The notes under the pieces were generated by a model. The model saw only the letters and a program-made list of their open reading frames with translations. It ran no database searches and was not told the DNA's origin. From Raphanus sativus (taxonomy: Eukaryota; Streptophyta; Magnoliopsida; Brassicales; Brassicaceae): a DNA stretch of 64,000 bases. The stretch spans positions 21,165,407 to 21,229,406 of the forward strand of contig NC_079515.1 of the NCBI RefSeq assembly GCF_000801105.2, given 5' to 3'. Positions 1 through 12,094 of this stretch are shown here, in pieces (position 1 is the stretch's first letter; each line of letters begins with the position of its first letter). Both the position numbers and the translations under genes were made by a program.

Positions 1-320
1 ATACAACTCATTAACTAAGACAACTCAATGATATTCTTATTTTCTAATTCTACGAAGATAAAAGTTAGGAGGTGCAGTTCTGAATTTTCTTTATTATTTT
101 TTGGCGATGTTAGAGAAGACTAAATAAACATTACGGATAGCATATTCAACTCAATCAACTGTAGAGACCAAATAACATAAACATTTGAAACAAATGTCTT
201 TTTTTTCTATTTATATGAGAGACTATATATTATACAAGGCAACGAGTATTTTATTGAAATGGTTCATTAATCATAATCCTGAAACTCATACACACGACGG
301 ATTACATCTTATGGAGACAA

Positions 321-3300
321 TCATCTTCGTTTACCTAGCTGGAACGACTTCTTCAAAAACTGATTAGCAACGCGATCATCTCTATAGCAAAGAACTCGCA
401 AGATCGTGTTCGGATCCGACCTGTTCCATCTTCCTGTCGTGGGAGGCATAGGAAGCTTTTGTCCCGTCCCGACCAAACCCATCCCGCTTGATTCACACGT
501 CACGATGCTAAAATCTTCCATAAGCTGCTCCGTTGGTTGACTCATCAACTGTATAACTCCTTCCACCGTCTCCGCCTCCCTATCCACCACCTCTTCAGGG
601 ATCAACCCTTCACCGCAAGTGCAATAAACCTTCTTCAAACTCTCGAAGTCCTCCTCTATTAGCTCGTGGTCGCTTCGATAGAAAACTCGCGAATGTCCTC
701 CCGCTAACAAAACAGTCAGCACCACTTCGAAAGATGCCTTCATGACCTCTCTCATCGCTAACGCTTGCGCTCGGTCCGCGAGAATAGCTGTCATTAACGT
801 TAGGTTCTGTTTCAAGATCCGCAAGGCAGGTTTGATCCTGGCGTTAGCCACGTCTCCCGTGTAGAGACTCTCGTAGAAGACAGAGTATGAATCTAGGAAG
901 ATTAGGCGGTAAGCTGCAACCTCGGAGACATGCTGGCACGCGGTTTCGATTCCCGCTTGCGTGAAGTCGAAGTAAGAGGACGAGTTTGTCCTTTCGCGGT
1001 AGCGTTTACGTGCCGCGGGGAGGACTTTAGGGTTTAGCGAGAGGGCTTTGTTGAGGGAGTGAAGTTGAGAGCTTAGGAAGTGTAGAGTGTTGAGACGGAT
1101 GTAGAGTCGTTGTGTCCCGCGGCTCGTGGAGGGACGCGGGTGGTTCCCATCGGAGATAACCGGGGCACCGCCACTGAGGTTGTTAAGATCTTCACCGGAG
1201 GCAGTACACGGTGTAGCTTTCTTCCAAAGCTTTACGAACTTGGAGTCTCTATTACATCTTGTAAGAGGAGGTAGTGTAGGAATGTAACTCTGTTTTGAAC
1301 CTGTAAAGATCAAAATCAAGACCATCAGCGGTTGGATATGTGTATTTTTATATTTTGCTTTTTTTTTAATATTAGTTTTGTCTGTCGTTTATCCGAACTG
1401 AGAACCTCTGACAATGGTCAGACATATGAAATACCAACCTCTGGTTAAAAATAATTTAAAAAGAAAAACATTTTTGTTTCTCCACTCACCACAAGATGCA
1501 ACGAAGGCTGTATATTCTTGAAATAGTTGTTCCAACCCTTCAGCAAGATCATGAACAAGATCCTCTGTAATCCCAATAGGGATCTCAAAGAACTCATCGA
1601 TCGCATCCTTAGCTAGTTTCATCAACTCTCCAGCAGATTGTGCATAGGGCTCTGATTTTGACTTAGGGTTCCATGTCTATATAAAATGTAAAAAGATTAA
1701 ATAACGTTACTTGGGACTCAAGGTAAAGATTTTGAGAAACTTACCTCAGCTTCCTTTGCTCTACTCAAGCATTCATGAACTGTTTTCAACTTCTCTTCAG
1801 TCCACTGCTTTAGAAGCCGTAATATAATCGACTCAACTTCATAAGGAACCATCTCTCTAACAAGCCCTTTGCCTCCATCATCACACTCCTCTGATTCTTC
1901 AGCCACCATCTGCACAAGAACCTTCTCAAGCTTCCCCGCTGTTTGCAGAACTTCAACAGTCTCTTTAGTGATAGTAGACCGGCCAGCTAAGTACTGCATC
2001 AACATCGAGCCATAACACTGGTGTAGCGAAACCGAAGCCACACCAGCTGCAACTGAATACCATCTTTTGAGTATAGGGCTAAAACACTCTCGCTCTCGCA
2101 AAGCAAGCTCCTCTGTTTCCTTAGCTAGCTCAAGTAACATCTTTGCCGCTTCTTTTCCTTCCTCTGCTACTGCCGTTTTGGCCTTCATGTTCTCTATCAC
2201 CTGAAAACGAATATGATCTCAAGAAACCATATGAAATAAAAAAACAGAAATGACTTGTACTCCAAGTTACCTTTGAGAAAGAGTTTTTAATAGAGGCTCT
2301 TATATAGTAATCGACGCGATCCCCTGAAGAATCTACCAACTTCACATCACCTTTCTCTTGACTATTCCCTTGAGAAATCGTCACGTCTTCCCCTACAATC
2401 TTAGACGAAGACAATGCTAGTGGCAGAAGATTCTCTATCAATCCAACGTTCCCTCTTTGAAAATAGTCATGATAGCTCAACAGCCTATAATCAAACCAAT
2501 GTTCAAAAAATCATTAGGCCGTTAACTATGCATTTTGTAGGAACTAACGAATAAACAGATCATATAGAGTCTAAGAAGAGCCTAAGCATTAACGAATTAT
2601 TAATATATTTTTATAATCTTTACATTTATATTAAATATTTTTGTTGTTTTGGTTTAATTACAAAGTTATTTTGATCGATTATAAAAATTAGATATAAAAA
2701 CTAGAAATTAGACAAATTTGTATATTTACACTTACATTATTGTTTGATTTAACATAGTTATAATAATTTAGATGAATTTAATTTGTCTCCTAAGCCGATT
2801 TTAAAAACTTTCAATCAAACATTCAGAATCTGATTAGTTCTTGTGTGATCAAGTCCATTATAAGTTGAATGGATATACCTTTTTTCAGTCCATCCTTGCA
2901 TAGAAGCCAATGTTGAGGTCAAAAGCTTAACATAGAGAGCCTCACGATCAGACTTCTTGGCGTCATTGGCAACTTCAGCCAACATAGCATGAGAGGCACC
3001 AAGCAAGTCCGGCTCCATCTGAGAGGTCACAATGTACTGATGGAACAGAACCCAAGTGAAACACAAATTGTGCACAGGCCTTGTGATTCCCAGCATCGAC
3101 CATGTCTTCTTCATCAGTTCTAAGAGCTCATCGATCTCATCAAGAACCAACGTCTCATCACGGATATCAAAAATAGACTGCAAAAGCGCTACGTAAAGAT
3201 GAATGTTGAGAGGGTATCCATCAGACCAATGGCATACGTCAGGGTTGGTATTGCGACATGCTAAGGAGACCACAGCGTTACAGAGCGTGGACATTGTCTC

Positions 3301-4212
3301 TGAGGATTTTCCGGTGTCGATGGGTTTTGTCTCGCTCTGTCTGATGATTTCTCGGAGGCGCATGGCGAAGTTGTTGGTTTTGTCAAGAGGGATTGATGGG
3401 TGAAGGAGAAGACCAGCTTCAAGGACTTTAAGCTGACGTCTTTGCCAAATCTGGTACTCATGCGCATCACCAAACTCTGATGTTTTCACGTGGCGGAGAA
3501 GCTCTAAGGGAAGTATTATCGTCTCTGCTCCCCTACCGGTCTATAAAAAAACACATTTAGTTTCTTTAACTAATCTAGAAACAGAGTTTATTTCCTTTTA
3601 AGGAAAAACAGAGGAACTTACTTGGCCAACAAGCGTCCTCGTTAGGGTTTTCCGGAGCCTAGTGTCACCTTGTTCCGTTACCCTCATTTGTTGCCTCATG
3701 ATTTCTGCAGAGGTTAAAGGTCGTCTAGGTCGAGAAGGCGGGACGGTCAAGAACCCAGCCCCTTGGCTAATGTGTAAGGAAGAACCACCTCCTATGCTTC
3801 CAGTACCAGGAGAGGAAGGAGCTGACTTGGCTCCCAAGGCTGTTCCTATTGTCGTCGACATTCGCCTAGAGGGAGATCTTTTAAGCATTTTCAACCCTAA
3901 GGCTCTTTTAACTCGGCTTGTTGGTGTCGTCACGACTTCTTTCCTCCCTAATGATCCGAATCCAGACCCGGATCCTCCTCCTTCTCCTTGATTGTCACCA
4001 CCATTGTGCTTTGAGTAGAACGTGAGAGCAGTTCTTCCTCCAAACCCTGGTGATGATCTACACGCAGCGAAAAAGATCTCGTACGCGGTCTCGCGAATCT
4101 CATCCCGATCAAGCCCATCAAGCTTCCCGAACGGCCAGAGAAGATCAGTGTCGGGACAAACAACAGAGCCAGCCATGTCGGAAAAGGACTCCCTCCGGGA
4201 ATGATGAACCAT
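321..4212 (-). CDS. DUF810 / MUN-domain protein (PATROL1 family)
   Basis: Six exons join in frame (4212-3622, 3540-2879, 2484-2271, 2200-1745, 1676-1490, 1300-321) with GT-AG junctions, giving about 1029 residues, near the length I recall for At2g33420 and At1g04470. The first ATG with an open frame is at 4212; a second Met lies 13 codons in. The N-terminus holds the family block DLLWPFGKLDGLDRDEIRET, then a Gly/Ser/Arg-rich linker and a Thr/Arg stretch before the helical MUN-like region. The C-terminal part (FYRSDHELIEEDFESLKKVY) matches the second Munc13-homology region of plant DUF810 proteins. By family (PATROL1) a role in vesicle tethering and plasma-membrane protein delivery is likely but not shown here. 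The next genes are U5 and RPL23, as beside At1g04470 in Arabidopsis. No disruption is seen. Confidence 0.93.
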
Positions 4213-5440
4213 CGCGGAGGGGAAGCAGGAAGGACAAAAAAAATAGAAGAGAAGATCAGACAGGATTCAGGTCTATCAAAATCAGAGAAAGTGAGGAGAG
4301 AGACGGAGTTTCTTGGTTTTTAATAAGGAAAAGAAAATGAGAGACAGAGAGAAAATGAAGAGGTGGAGACAACTTGGAAGAAGCTAAAGGACAGCATGTT
4401 TCTCTGTCATAAGGAAGAAGAGAGGATGTGAGAAAAGTTCGGAGGTGCTCATGATATTAACTAGAATTAGCATATCTCCTATTACAAGTAACTTTTGTCA
4501 AAGCCAACTCATTTTTTTAATGTATTTTTTTCCATATTACATGACTTTGCTAACAGCAGAATCCAGCATAAAACATCAACTGCAATTTAGTTAGATGCTT
4601 GTTTTCTCAACATACCTTTTCACCTTGCTGTTGTTGACTTGTTGATGTGTTGGGAAATATAAGATAAGATTTTGGTCGTTACTCAGTATCAATGCTGTCT
4701 TTTTTTTTTGAACAACTCAATGCTGTCTAAGGCAGTTTCCTCTTCCAGTTTTGAATAGAGGAAACATATGACCTCTTGAATTTGAGAAACAATCTCATGA
4801 TCTTGAAAATTTTGAGCACATAATATACACATGAATAAGTATAAACAAGTTTTCATGTTGCAGAAAGAAATATATAGATTCCTATATAAACCTGTTACAT
4901 TGTTTTCATTTTTCATATAAATACACAGTTTCACAACTACATAATGGTGCAGATGCAAGAATATGTTGCTGTCTCATTCACTTCACTGCAAAAAATCAGA
5001 TGAACGCATATGGGTGCATAAAACACATTGTTATATGCATTTGATCAAGGAACAAACTAAACCCCAATAACTAAAAGAAGGACAAGAACTCCCAACACAT
5101 ACTTTTAGTATGTAGAATCTCAAATAAAAGAGTATTAACTTGATTGAGCTAAGAAGAGTATTGAGCGGGTCACTCAAATCAGTCTGATTGGCTTTAAAAA
5201 GATACAGAACTGGCAGGATGACAAAAGTGTAGTATCAAGCATAGTTATCAGGTTCTACAGACAAATTAAGATTTTGTATTCCGAAGAATGCACCCTCAAA
5301 GAAACAACGCAATTTTTTACATTCAAGAGAGCAGTCAAGATACTGTGATCGATCAATGAACACATGCGATTTACGTTACACTGTTATCTTATAAACAAAC
5401 AAAAAAGCTTTTACAACTACATAATGGGTTCCACTGTTAG
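4213..5440. other. Intergenic, upstream of DUF810 gene
   Basis: This holds the 5' leader and promoter side of the DUF810 gene and the 3' flank of the U5 gene. I see no convincing gene. A minus-strand open stretch at 4689-4958 has a short exon-like C-terminal part but no supported start or partner exon. Confidence 0.5.
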
Positions 5441-5465
5441 GAGTTGATGGGTTCCACTGTTAGGT

Positions 5466-5586
5466 GGAAGCCCTCCAAAAATAGGCGTATGCCACTTAAG
5501 TATGGAGAGCACACGGTATTCTTTAGTAAAAGGCGAAAGAATAGTTCGCTTTGTGCTCACCACATGGCTGCGTGGTTTTAAATTGA
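5466..5586 (-). ncRNA. U5 spliceosomal snRNA
   Basis: Read on the minus strand, this contains the invariant U5 loop 1 CGCCTTTTACTAAAG (about 5536-5522) in a stem formed by TTCTTT/AAAGAA, a second stem pairing GAGCACA with TGTGCTC, and an Sm-binding site ATTTTTGG (about 5486-5479) followed by a short 3' hairpin. The promoter is of plant Pol II snRNA type: an upstream sequence element AGTCCCACATCGG at 5653-5641 and a TATA box TTTATAATA near 5613, about 30 bases further on. A 3' box-like CAGTGGAA follows near 5458 and recurs near 5436. The 5' end is inferred from TATA spacing and the 3' end from the hairpin, each good to a few bases. The RNA is the U5 core of the spliceosome. Its place between the DUF810 and RPL23 genes suggests orthology to an Arabidopsis chromosome 1 U5 gene. 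Confidence 0.92.
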
Positions 5587-5599
5587 TGAGTGAAACCTC

Positions 5600-5653
5600 T
5601 ATTTATTATAAAACTTCCGCTACTAGTCACTCCCAGTTTCCCGATGTGGGACT
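5600..5653 (-). promoter_or_regulatory. USE + TATA promoter of U5 snRNA
   Basis: The USE consensus RTCCCACATCG is present on the minus strand at 5653-5641 (AGTCCCACATCGG), with the TATA box TTTATAATAAAT at about 5613-5601. The spacing of roughly three helical turns is that of Pol II snRNA genes rather than the shorter Pol III (U6) spacing. Confidence 0.85.
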
Positions 5654-5693
5654 ATGAACCAAAGACGCTATTATTGTATTTAGAAACTCTTCG

Positions 5694-5825
5694 TGGGCTC
5701 TAATGGGCCTTAACTATTCTGAGAGTTGGGCTTTAAACACACAAGTTATCATCTTCTTCCATCTAAAGCTGAGTGAAAAGCCCTAGCAGTATATGCGTCA
5801 CTCTATTTAAAACCGGAAACCCTAA
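5694..5825 (+). promoter_or_regulatory. Site II and telo-box elements of RPL23
   Basis: Three site II motifs (TGGGCY) lie at 5694-5699, 5704-5709 and 5727-5732, and a telo-box AAACCCTAA at 5817-5825, just before the first exon. This combination is typical of plant ribosomal-protein promoters. The elements lie between the RPL23 start and the U5 USE, so both genes could use them. Confidence 0.75.
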
Positions 5826-5861
5826 TTCCCTTCTTTCAGATCTCTGCTCAAGCCGTCGAAA

Positions 5862-6905
<1,044 letters not shown>

Positions 6906-7196
6906 TGATCAGTGCAATTACTAGTCTGTCTTTGCTGGTTTTTGATTATCATTCTAAACTTTGTTGGTGTTTTAAATTATATCAAAACAAATTTGAGAAT
7001 TTTGGTAAAATGTATTTTGATATCCTGACAATACGACATTCAATTATCTTGGTTATTTTTGAAACAATATTTGTCACTTAAAAAAGATTTACAGTTCGTA
7101 AGAATTGGCAACTTAGGCCATCATTATCGGCGCTTCTTAATGGAGTTGCTTAGTAATAATGACCCAAAAAATAAATCAAAATTAGGGAAAAAGCTA

Positions 7197-7306
7197 AGAG
7201 CATGATTATTGTTTGGTCCTTGTGTAAAGTCCTTAATATTCATATATGTATATGCATATATAAATAATAAGGACTTTACACAAGGACCAAGCAATAATCA
7301 TGCTCT
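7197..7306. mobile_element. Short MITE with near-perfect inverted arms
   Basis: The left arm, starting GAGCATGATTATTGTTTGGT, is matched by its reverse complement ending AATAATCATGCTC. The arms are about 37 bp and flank an AT-rich core with a TATATGTATATGCATATATA palindrome. It lies between RPL23 and the GAUT11-like fragment. No target duplication is certain. Confidence 0.75.
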
Positions 7307-7664
7307 AAGGACGTGTCTTAATTAAGAACTTTTCGACAACGTCCTTAAGGGGCACGTGGTGTAATGAGATAGGTTTACTCTTCTCCAATCCTCTGAGACT
7401 TGATCTCTTCTCCCCCGTCCATAGCCAATTTTCTCCTCTTGATGCCAAAGAGTAAGTCTGTCTCCGATCCCCAATTTCTCTTCTCCAATCCTCAATTTAT
7501 CACAATCACAAAACTCACTTCCTTCACTCTGTTACAGATTCTTCCTCTGTGGGCACACGATTCAAATTTTGGCTCAAGCTCGAATATGGGTTTAGTGTAA
7601 TAAAATCGATTTTAGTGAGAAAAATCTGGTGAGAGGAACCGTGGAGGATTCATAAGGAAGGAAA

Positions 7665-8555
7665 TATGAGGAGGCGGAGGGTAGCTAGAAGGAGATTGTT
7701 GAGTTGGATATAGCTTCTCCTTGCTTATTTCTCTGTTGCTGGATTGGTTCTATTCATGGTTCAGCATCGTTATCAACAACAAGATCCATCTCAGCTAACA
7801 CTTGTATGTCTTCCTCTCTGGTCTTTATTCGAAGTTTTTTTTTTAGTTTCTTAAAAGCAATGTATTGATTGCTGAGATTGAGTTTTGCTCTAATGATCAT
7901 CTGCTCATGATCTCTGCTCTCTATCTCTTTCTGAGCACATGATCTGAGAATGTATTAGTTCGTTGTTCTTATGATATAGTTTGGTCTTTTTATGTGTGCA
8001 GGCAAGTGAAACGGATTACATCACGTATGAAGAGGTATGTGTTATGCTAGTCACTAATAAATGAACGTGTTACGTTCTTTACATAGATAGAGAAATCTTG
8101 GTTTTGAATGATGATATAATATGTAGAGTGATGGTTTGCACGGCTATAGAAATGTTCCCTTTGAAGTTGCTTTTGTGTTGATGATTTGGATTATATAGGA
8201 AGCTTTATTGGAGAAGATTAGGTCTGAGAAGTCAAGTTCAATGTATTTTTCATTCTCGGTTGGAAAATTTATTAAGTGGTATGTGTCTTGCGATAGCTCC
8301 TATGGAGTCCTAGTAGAATGCGTGTCCAACTTCAACTTTTGAATCCTTCTTTATATCTCTGCTAGCATGTTGATGTTTGTTTCCAAAAAAAAAGAATAGA
8401 ACTTGATACATTTTGTAGTCACAGAGAAGTGGTTTTCGTATGAATATGTATCTCACCGAAGCCTTATTTTTTTGTTGTATTATGCTGCAGGTAGTTCAGC
8501 TGAACAAGTTTGATTATAGACTTTCAAACAAGTTGAGCGATGACTGCAAAAGCTA
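7665..8555 (+). pseudogene. GAUT11-like N-terminal fragment, broken
   Basis: The reading from ATG 7665 gives an Arg-rich start (MRRRRVARRRLLSWI), then an in-frame TAG, then a membrane-anchor stretch LLLAYFSVAGLVLFMVQH and QQQDPSQLTL up to a donor near 7803. This resembles the type II anchor of galacturonosyltransferase GAUT11 (SSWIWFLL...FSVAGLVLF as I recall it), with the second Trp codon now TAG. Short exon-like pieces follow (ASETDYITYEE near 8002-8035, EALLEKIRSEKSSS near 8200, a last piece near 8490-8555 ending in a stop). The GT8 catalytic domain is absent. GAUT11 maps elsewhere on Arabidopsis chromosome 1, so this is probably a transposed or captured fragment. The family call rests on the anchor only, and later pieces may be unrelated. 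Confidence 0.55.
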
Positions 8556-8639
8556 AGATGTAGAGTAAATTACCATGCTCTTTGGAAATCATTAGTTCTC
8601 TTGCTTACTGTTTTTTTCTTCTTGTAATGATACTAAGGT

Positions 8640-9257
8640 GCCGACTGGTTTTCCCGCTACCACCCGCAAACGCAGCTTTTGCGGTTTATAGCGGTTGTTG
8701 GTGTTTCGAAACAATCACAGAAAACGCTACAAATCGCTTCAAACCGCTCCGAACCTCCTAAAATCAAAAGCTGGTTCCAGCTAGCGTTTGCGGTTGCGGG
8801 CGGTTGCGGGAGGGTAAAATTTTTTTCTTTAAAAACAGAATAAATAAAAATAATACTAAAAATATCCAATAAAAATTTTCAATTGAAATAATAGAAATTG
8901 TAAAATGTATTCATATTATATTTCAATTTATATTATAAAATTCAAAACTAAAATATTTTCTATAAATTTTTAAAATTGAATAATATGATTTTATAAATAT
9001 AAATTTTATATTTATCATATTATTATGATTTTTAATATTTTTATAATTACATAAAATGTAAATATTGTTAAATTATTTTTTAACAGATGTTGCGTTTTGT
9101 AGTTTACCAGTCATAAGAGTCCCGCAAACGCAACAATTTCTAACAGCTATACCAGTCGTACAAATCTCTAAAAAACGCTTAAAACCGCAACCACCCGCAC
9201 CCGCAAACTCCCGCAACCGCAACCGCAACCGCTGCGGTTACACCAGTAAGAAACAAC
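8640..9257. mobile_element. Non-autonomous TIR element with CCGCAA-rich ends
   Basis: The left end reads ACTGGTTTTCCCGCTACC and the right end finishes CCGCTGCGGTTACACCAGT, giving inverted ACTGGT termini. Both ends are rich in CCGCAA/TTGCGG short repeats and enclose an AT-rich core. This resembles a hAT-like MITE found in Brassicaceae. I could not fix a clean target duplication, so the exact borders and superfamily are uncertain. Confidence 0.55.
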
Positions 9258-9980
9258 ATAAATATCTACCAATAATCTGCATTTTTTCTAATGTCCTTCA
9301 CATTGTTTCTTAACTTCAGAATAATAATAAAAAAACCTAAGAACTCTAAAATTTGTCCTAACAATAATGTTGCTCTTAGAAACATGTTTTTGTTATATAA
9401 TAGTACACAATATAAAAAGGGAGAAAATTTTCAAAGACCAAATTGTAATGATCATGTAAGAAGTAAGTTATCCGACTACAGTGTCCTAAATTGGGTTACG
9501 CGGATAAAATAATGGGCCTAATCGAAGAAACAATTCCTTTTGTCGGTAATATAGAAAAGGTTGATCAAAAATGAGCAAGAATTAATAAAATATTGGGTAT
9601 AAAAGAATTTACATGTACCAAGATTATAGGGAATATTTATTCAAATTCTATATGTAAACTTATCTGAATACATTCCTTTAATCATATTCCTTCAGTTTCA
9701 AATTAATCTATATTTTAGATTTTTCACACTTATTAATAAAACACATTAATTCTTAGTATTAACTGTATAGTTTTGTGGGATTAACTTTTTCCCATAATTT
9801 TCAACCAATCGGAATTTAATAAATGCAATTAATTTTCTTGAAATTTACAATTTATGGGTAATATCTATTAAAAATTACATTTCTGAAAATACAATACATA
9901 AACGGGAATGAGTGAAGCTGCATATAAACCTGAGACGTTTCCCTCATCTGGAGATATCTTCTTCTTCTTCTTGATAATCA
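9258..9980. other. Spacer downstream of TPR gene
   Basis: AT-rich spacer without a supported gene. The part near 9695-9870 resembles the Stowaway-like element at 46214-46470 (shared TTTTAGATTTTTCACACTTA), so an older copy of that MITE family probably lies here. Confidence 0.4.
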
Positions 9981-11212
9981 TCACTCTTCTATTTCCCATA
10001 GGAACCGAGCGTACTCTCCAAGTATAATGCTGGCCAGACAGAGAAGAAGATAATGGTCGCTTTCAAATGCGGAAAACACGAGGATTTTGCGTAAGAGACA
10101 TGTCATTTGTAACTGTACCTGTCATTTGGAGAGGCTTCAACGGCCTTCTCGAAGTAGAACAAGGCCTTGCCATGGTCATTCTTGATACTCCAAAACGCTT
10201 TCGCATATCTGCATAACGTTTCTCCATCCTCTGTTTCAGACAACCTTGAACCGTGTTCTCCCGCTGTCTCGGACTTACTTTCCTGGACAAAAACAAAACC
10301 TGACATTAGAAACTTTCTACTTTTAGCTAAAATGTCTACAAATGTCACAAACCTCAGAGTCTTCTTTTCCTAGCCTGGTTGAGCCTTCAAAAGAGTCACC
10401 ATCTTCATCATCGTCATCTTCAGCATCTATCGCCCAGAGGAAACTAGCATATGCTGCAAGCACATTGCTGAAACGAAAGAAAAAACATACATTTAGAATA
10501 ATTATTTGTCACATGGTGTGACCAAGATGAATGTATTAACAGACCTATCGTCAGGAGAGGCTTGAACTGCTCGTTCAAAGTAGCTTGAGGCTTTAACTTC
10601 ATCCTGGTGAAGCTTCATCACTAATCTACCGTAGTTTGCTAAAGCTACTCCATCGCTAGGCTCAACTACAGTACATTTATGATAATACTCTTCTGCGCCA
10701 TTAAGATCTCCTTTGTACTGTTTTTAGGATTACAAAAAAACTTGCCATTAATAGAAACTACTTCAAAACAGAGTCATTATGGTTGGAGTAAATCAAGATA
10801 CCTCCAAGAAACTGGCATAATTTTTGAGAAGCAAAGGATGTGATGGATACTCATCGAGCATTCTCTTATAATATTCACCACAACTCTCATCATCAAAACT
10901 AGGTAAATCGAATTTGATCTCTTTACCATACAAATCGAACTTATCAATCCCACGCCCTGCAGATGAATGCATGGGAGGACTTGGTGGTCGTTCATCATCT
11001 ATCTTCTTAATAACTACCTCTTCATTTCCCTGTTCAGCTTGACTGTCCTCTTCCTTGATCGAGAAGACATCGGTGATGTGCTTGGCAAAGCTGAAGCCGG
11101 CGTCAACCGAATCACCAACAGTTCTCTCCTCGATTCCACTAGCCGGATCTTCGGGTTTGAGCCCATCTCCAGATTCGCAGTAACTAGAAAGAGATGCTTC
11201 GCTCTTGAGCAT
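9981..11212 (-). CDS. TPR4: Tetratricopeptide-repeat protein, TPR4-like
   Basis: Five exons (11212-10802, 10717-10545, 10467-10353, 10282-10119, 10029-9981) join in frame to 303 residues, near the length I recall for At1g04530. The N-terminal third is acidic and low in complexity. From about residue 105 on there are helical repeats of the form YYxxxLDEYPSHPLLLKNYASFLE, GAEEYYHKCTVVEPSDGVAL, ASSYFERAVQASPDD and ALFYFEKAVEASPND, each a TPR-like helix pair with the Ala/Pro-Asp turn. The last exon is short and encodes EYARFLWEIEE before TGA. Such domains bind partner proteins; the partner is not indicated. The gene is head-to-head with the C2-domain gene. A 5' ATG further upstream is not seen. 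Confidence 0.9.
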
Positions 11213-12094
11213 CTTTATCTCTCTTAAATGCGTTCAAAGTCGTCAGCTTTGATTCAGTTCAATCCTTTTAGACCAGATGGTGGGTCGTGGACTCGTGGAT
11301 TTAGAACGAGTCGTGTTATTTGTGGACATTGATATCGAGACAACGACCGAACGAAGGCAGTTTAAGTGACTCTCAGTCAAGACATGTGGATAAGATTTTC
11401 CCGGGAAAACGGCAAAGTACCAACCACCACTTAACTATTTTTTTTTCTTCAAATTTCTCTCTCGAGTTTACTTTCTTTCTATTGTAGAACTGTAAAGTTA
11501 ACTTTACACGATCACTCCTTTCTGGACTTGGGTTGATGATTTGTTTAAAACAAATTATGTGACTATATAATCTTTGATAGTATATAATCCTAGGGGCTAT
11601 ATGATCTATTTTTGGCCATTGTATAATTTCGCATATAAGCAATCTTTACTCCTCTGTCATCATCTGAGACTGTTTTCACACTATTCACACCAATTCTTAT
11701 TCTTGTTTTAGCCATGCAGCAAAAAACACGTAAACGTTGGTGCCAACTTGATTCTTAGGAGTCATCTCCTAATAAAAGCAAACGTCAGCTAAAGACACAC
11801 CGCACTTCTCCTCCTAATAGACTCATTCGTTGTCTTTCTCAGAAATACAAACCCAAAATTAAACAAACAAAAAAAGGAATGGCTATTATTACCTTGCTCC
11901 CACCATTGACCAAACAATCTACCTCTTCTTCATTCACCATCCGACTTCTCAGAATCAAGAATCAAGAATTGCGAGAGAGAGAAACATCTAATTGTTCCTC
12001 TCGCAATTCTCCTCCTCTTTCACACCTCCTCCCCAAAAAAAAAATGCATCCAAAAAAAAAACATTGAATTGAAAATACAAACTCTTTGATCACA
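11213..12094. promoter_or_regulatory. Divergent TPR4 / C2-gene interval with uORF
   Basis: This interval separates two divergent genes. The probable 5' leader of the C2 gene contains an upstream ORF (11879-12067) and a hairpin with perfect 12-bp arms GAATTGCGAGAG (11966-11977) and CTCTCGCAATTC (11998-12009). No other gene is seen. Confidence 0.5.

Noticed and set aside
4689..4958. Minus-strand ORF of 89 codons with an exon-like end (IVSQIQEVICFLYSKLEEE)
   Set aside because: No start context, no partner exons and no family recognised; most of the frame is low-complexity AT-rich sequence.
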